From assembly GCA_016219075.1 (NCBI GenBank), contig JACRCJ010000269.1, positions 1-12,911 of the forward strand: a stretch of 12,911 bases of DNA. The letters run 5' to 3'. This document shows, piece by piece, positions 12,396 through 12,911 of this stretch. The position numbers were made by a program, and so were the translations under genes. The notes under the pieces were generated by a model, which did not search any database, was not told where the DNA came from, and worked only from the letters and a program-made list of their open reading frames with translations. Source of the stretch: Deltaproteobacteria bacterium (GTDB lineage: Bacteria; Desulfobacterota; GWC2-55-46). Position 1 is the stretch's first letter; each line of letters begins with the position of its first letter.

Positions 12396-12911
12396 TTACC
12401 CCTCCCCGCCGTCCCTGTGCCTCTCCAGGAACGCGTAGGCGCTGTGGTTGTGGATGGACTCCCAGTTCTCCGCCTCTATCCTGAACCATCTTATCGCCTT
12501 TATCCTGCCGAGGTTCACGGCAACCTCCCTGACCACGTCCTCGACGAACATGGGGTTGTCGTAGCTCCGCTCGGTCACGTACTTCTCATCCACGCGCTTC
12601 AGGAGCGAATATACAGGGCTGCTGGCCGACCCCTCCACCTTCTTTATTATGTCCTCTATCCAGAGAAAGCCGTCAAACCTGATGGCGACCCTGACCATGC
12701 CCCTCTGGTTGTGCGCGCCCCTGTCGCTTATCTCCTTTGAGCACGGGCACAGCGTGGATACCGGCACCATCACCTCAAGGACAAAATCCCTCGTATCCGA
12801 GAGTTTGCCCAGGTATCTGCACCTGTACTCCATGAGCCCCTTTGACTTGGATACCGGCGCGGCCTTCTCGATGAAGTACGGGAACTCGAACTCGAGGTGC
12901 GCGGTGGTGGC
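12396..12911 (-). CDS. folE2: GTP cyclohydrolase IB (FolE2), N-terminus beyond window
   Basis: Converts GTP to 7,8-dihydroneopterin triphosphate, the first step of folate (and queuosine-type) biosynthesis, using the metal-flexible IB enzyme in place of zinc-dependent FolE. The C-terminal 171 residues are present, reading in frame from the window edge (ATTAHLEFEFPYFIEKAAPVSK...). The hallmark CPCSKEISDRGAHNQRG is intact. Its first Cys, and the His 12, Glu 54 (RVDEKYVTE) and Glu 69 (FVEDVVREV) residues further on, have the same spacing as Cys147, His159, Glu201 and Glu216 of the Neisseria gonorrhoeae enzyme as I recall it, so the active site looks complete. The C-terminal INHSAYAF-like segment (IHNHSAYAFLER) also fits the family. 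A weak terminator follows. Full-length relatives are about 260 residues, so roughly a third is missing to the right. Confidence 0.95.
   Translation of the reverse strand, partial: ATTAHLEFEFPYFIEKAAPVSKSKGLMEYRCRYLGKLSDTRDFVLEVMVPVSTLCPCSKEISDRGAHNQRGMVRVAIRFDGFLWIEDIIKKVEGSASSPVYSLLKRVDEKYVTERSYDNPMFVEDVVREVAVNLGRIKAIRWFRIEAENWESIHNHSAYAFLERHRDGGEG

Noticed and set aside
12242..12484. Plus-strand open frame of 80 codons beginning in the gap after folE2
   Set aside because: Its second half is antisense to folE2, and its start lies within the candidate RNA and promoter on the other strand; nothing protein-like is recognisable.
1..12911. CRISPR array, transposase gene, prophage or toxin-antitoxin module
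   Set aside because: No regularly spaced direct repeats and no protein with transposase, integrase, Cas or toxin motifs; the mobile-looking items are short non-coding palindromes.

Overview
The window reads as a bacterial chromosome segment of moderately high GC, probably from a Desulfobacterota (deltaproteobacterial) or Nitrospirota-like organism. The basis is indirect: sigma54/NtrC-type regulation, several two-component proteins, a chemoreceptor whose periplasmic domain carries a c-type heme motif (known from Geobacter), a FolE2-type GTP cyclohydrolase, and palindromic MITE-like elements between genes. No ribosomal RNA, tRNA or marker protein fixes the taxonomy.

Left part (1-5161, all minus strand). 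A chemoreceptor-like protein runs off the left edge. Its start is preceded by a 635-bp non-coding stretch holding a large palindrome, a 132-bp structured element enclosed by a perfect 10-bp inverted repeat, a strong sigma70-like promoter and a hairpin repeat module. Next come a membrane histidine kinase and an NtrC-family response regulator that overlap by ATGA. A small coiled-coil lipoprotein gene follows them. It has a near-consensus sigma54 -24/-12 promoter in front and a very strong intrinsic terminator behind. The simplest model is a local circuit: the kinase senses an envelope signal, the regulator activates sigma54 polymerase, and the lipoprotein is made in quantity.

Middle part (5162-8413). 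A 293-bp divergent intergenic region separates that operon from a plus-strand pair: an HD-GYP response regulator (predicted c-di-GMP phosphodiesterase) and a PAS histidine kinase, probably its partner. A small secreted or membrane protein of unknown function converges on them.

Right part (8449-12911, all minus strand). folE2 enters from the right edge. After it come a candidate small structured RNA with its own promoter and terminator, then two overlapping genes (a class I isoprenoid-synthase-like protein and a four-cysteine protein with a Gly/Asn-rich tail), then rnc (RNase III) and an Elp3-like radical SAM protein. The two-gene unit is bracketed by two copies, in opposite orientation, of the same palindromic MITE-like element. 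It therefore looks like an accessory islet and is the best candidate here for something undescribed. RNase III lacks the acidic residue equivalent to E. coli Asp114.

All family assignments come from reading motifs. No database search, folding calculation or promoter scoring was run.
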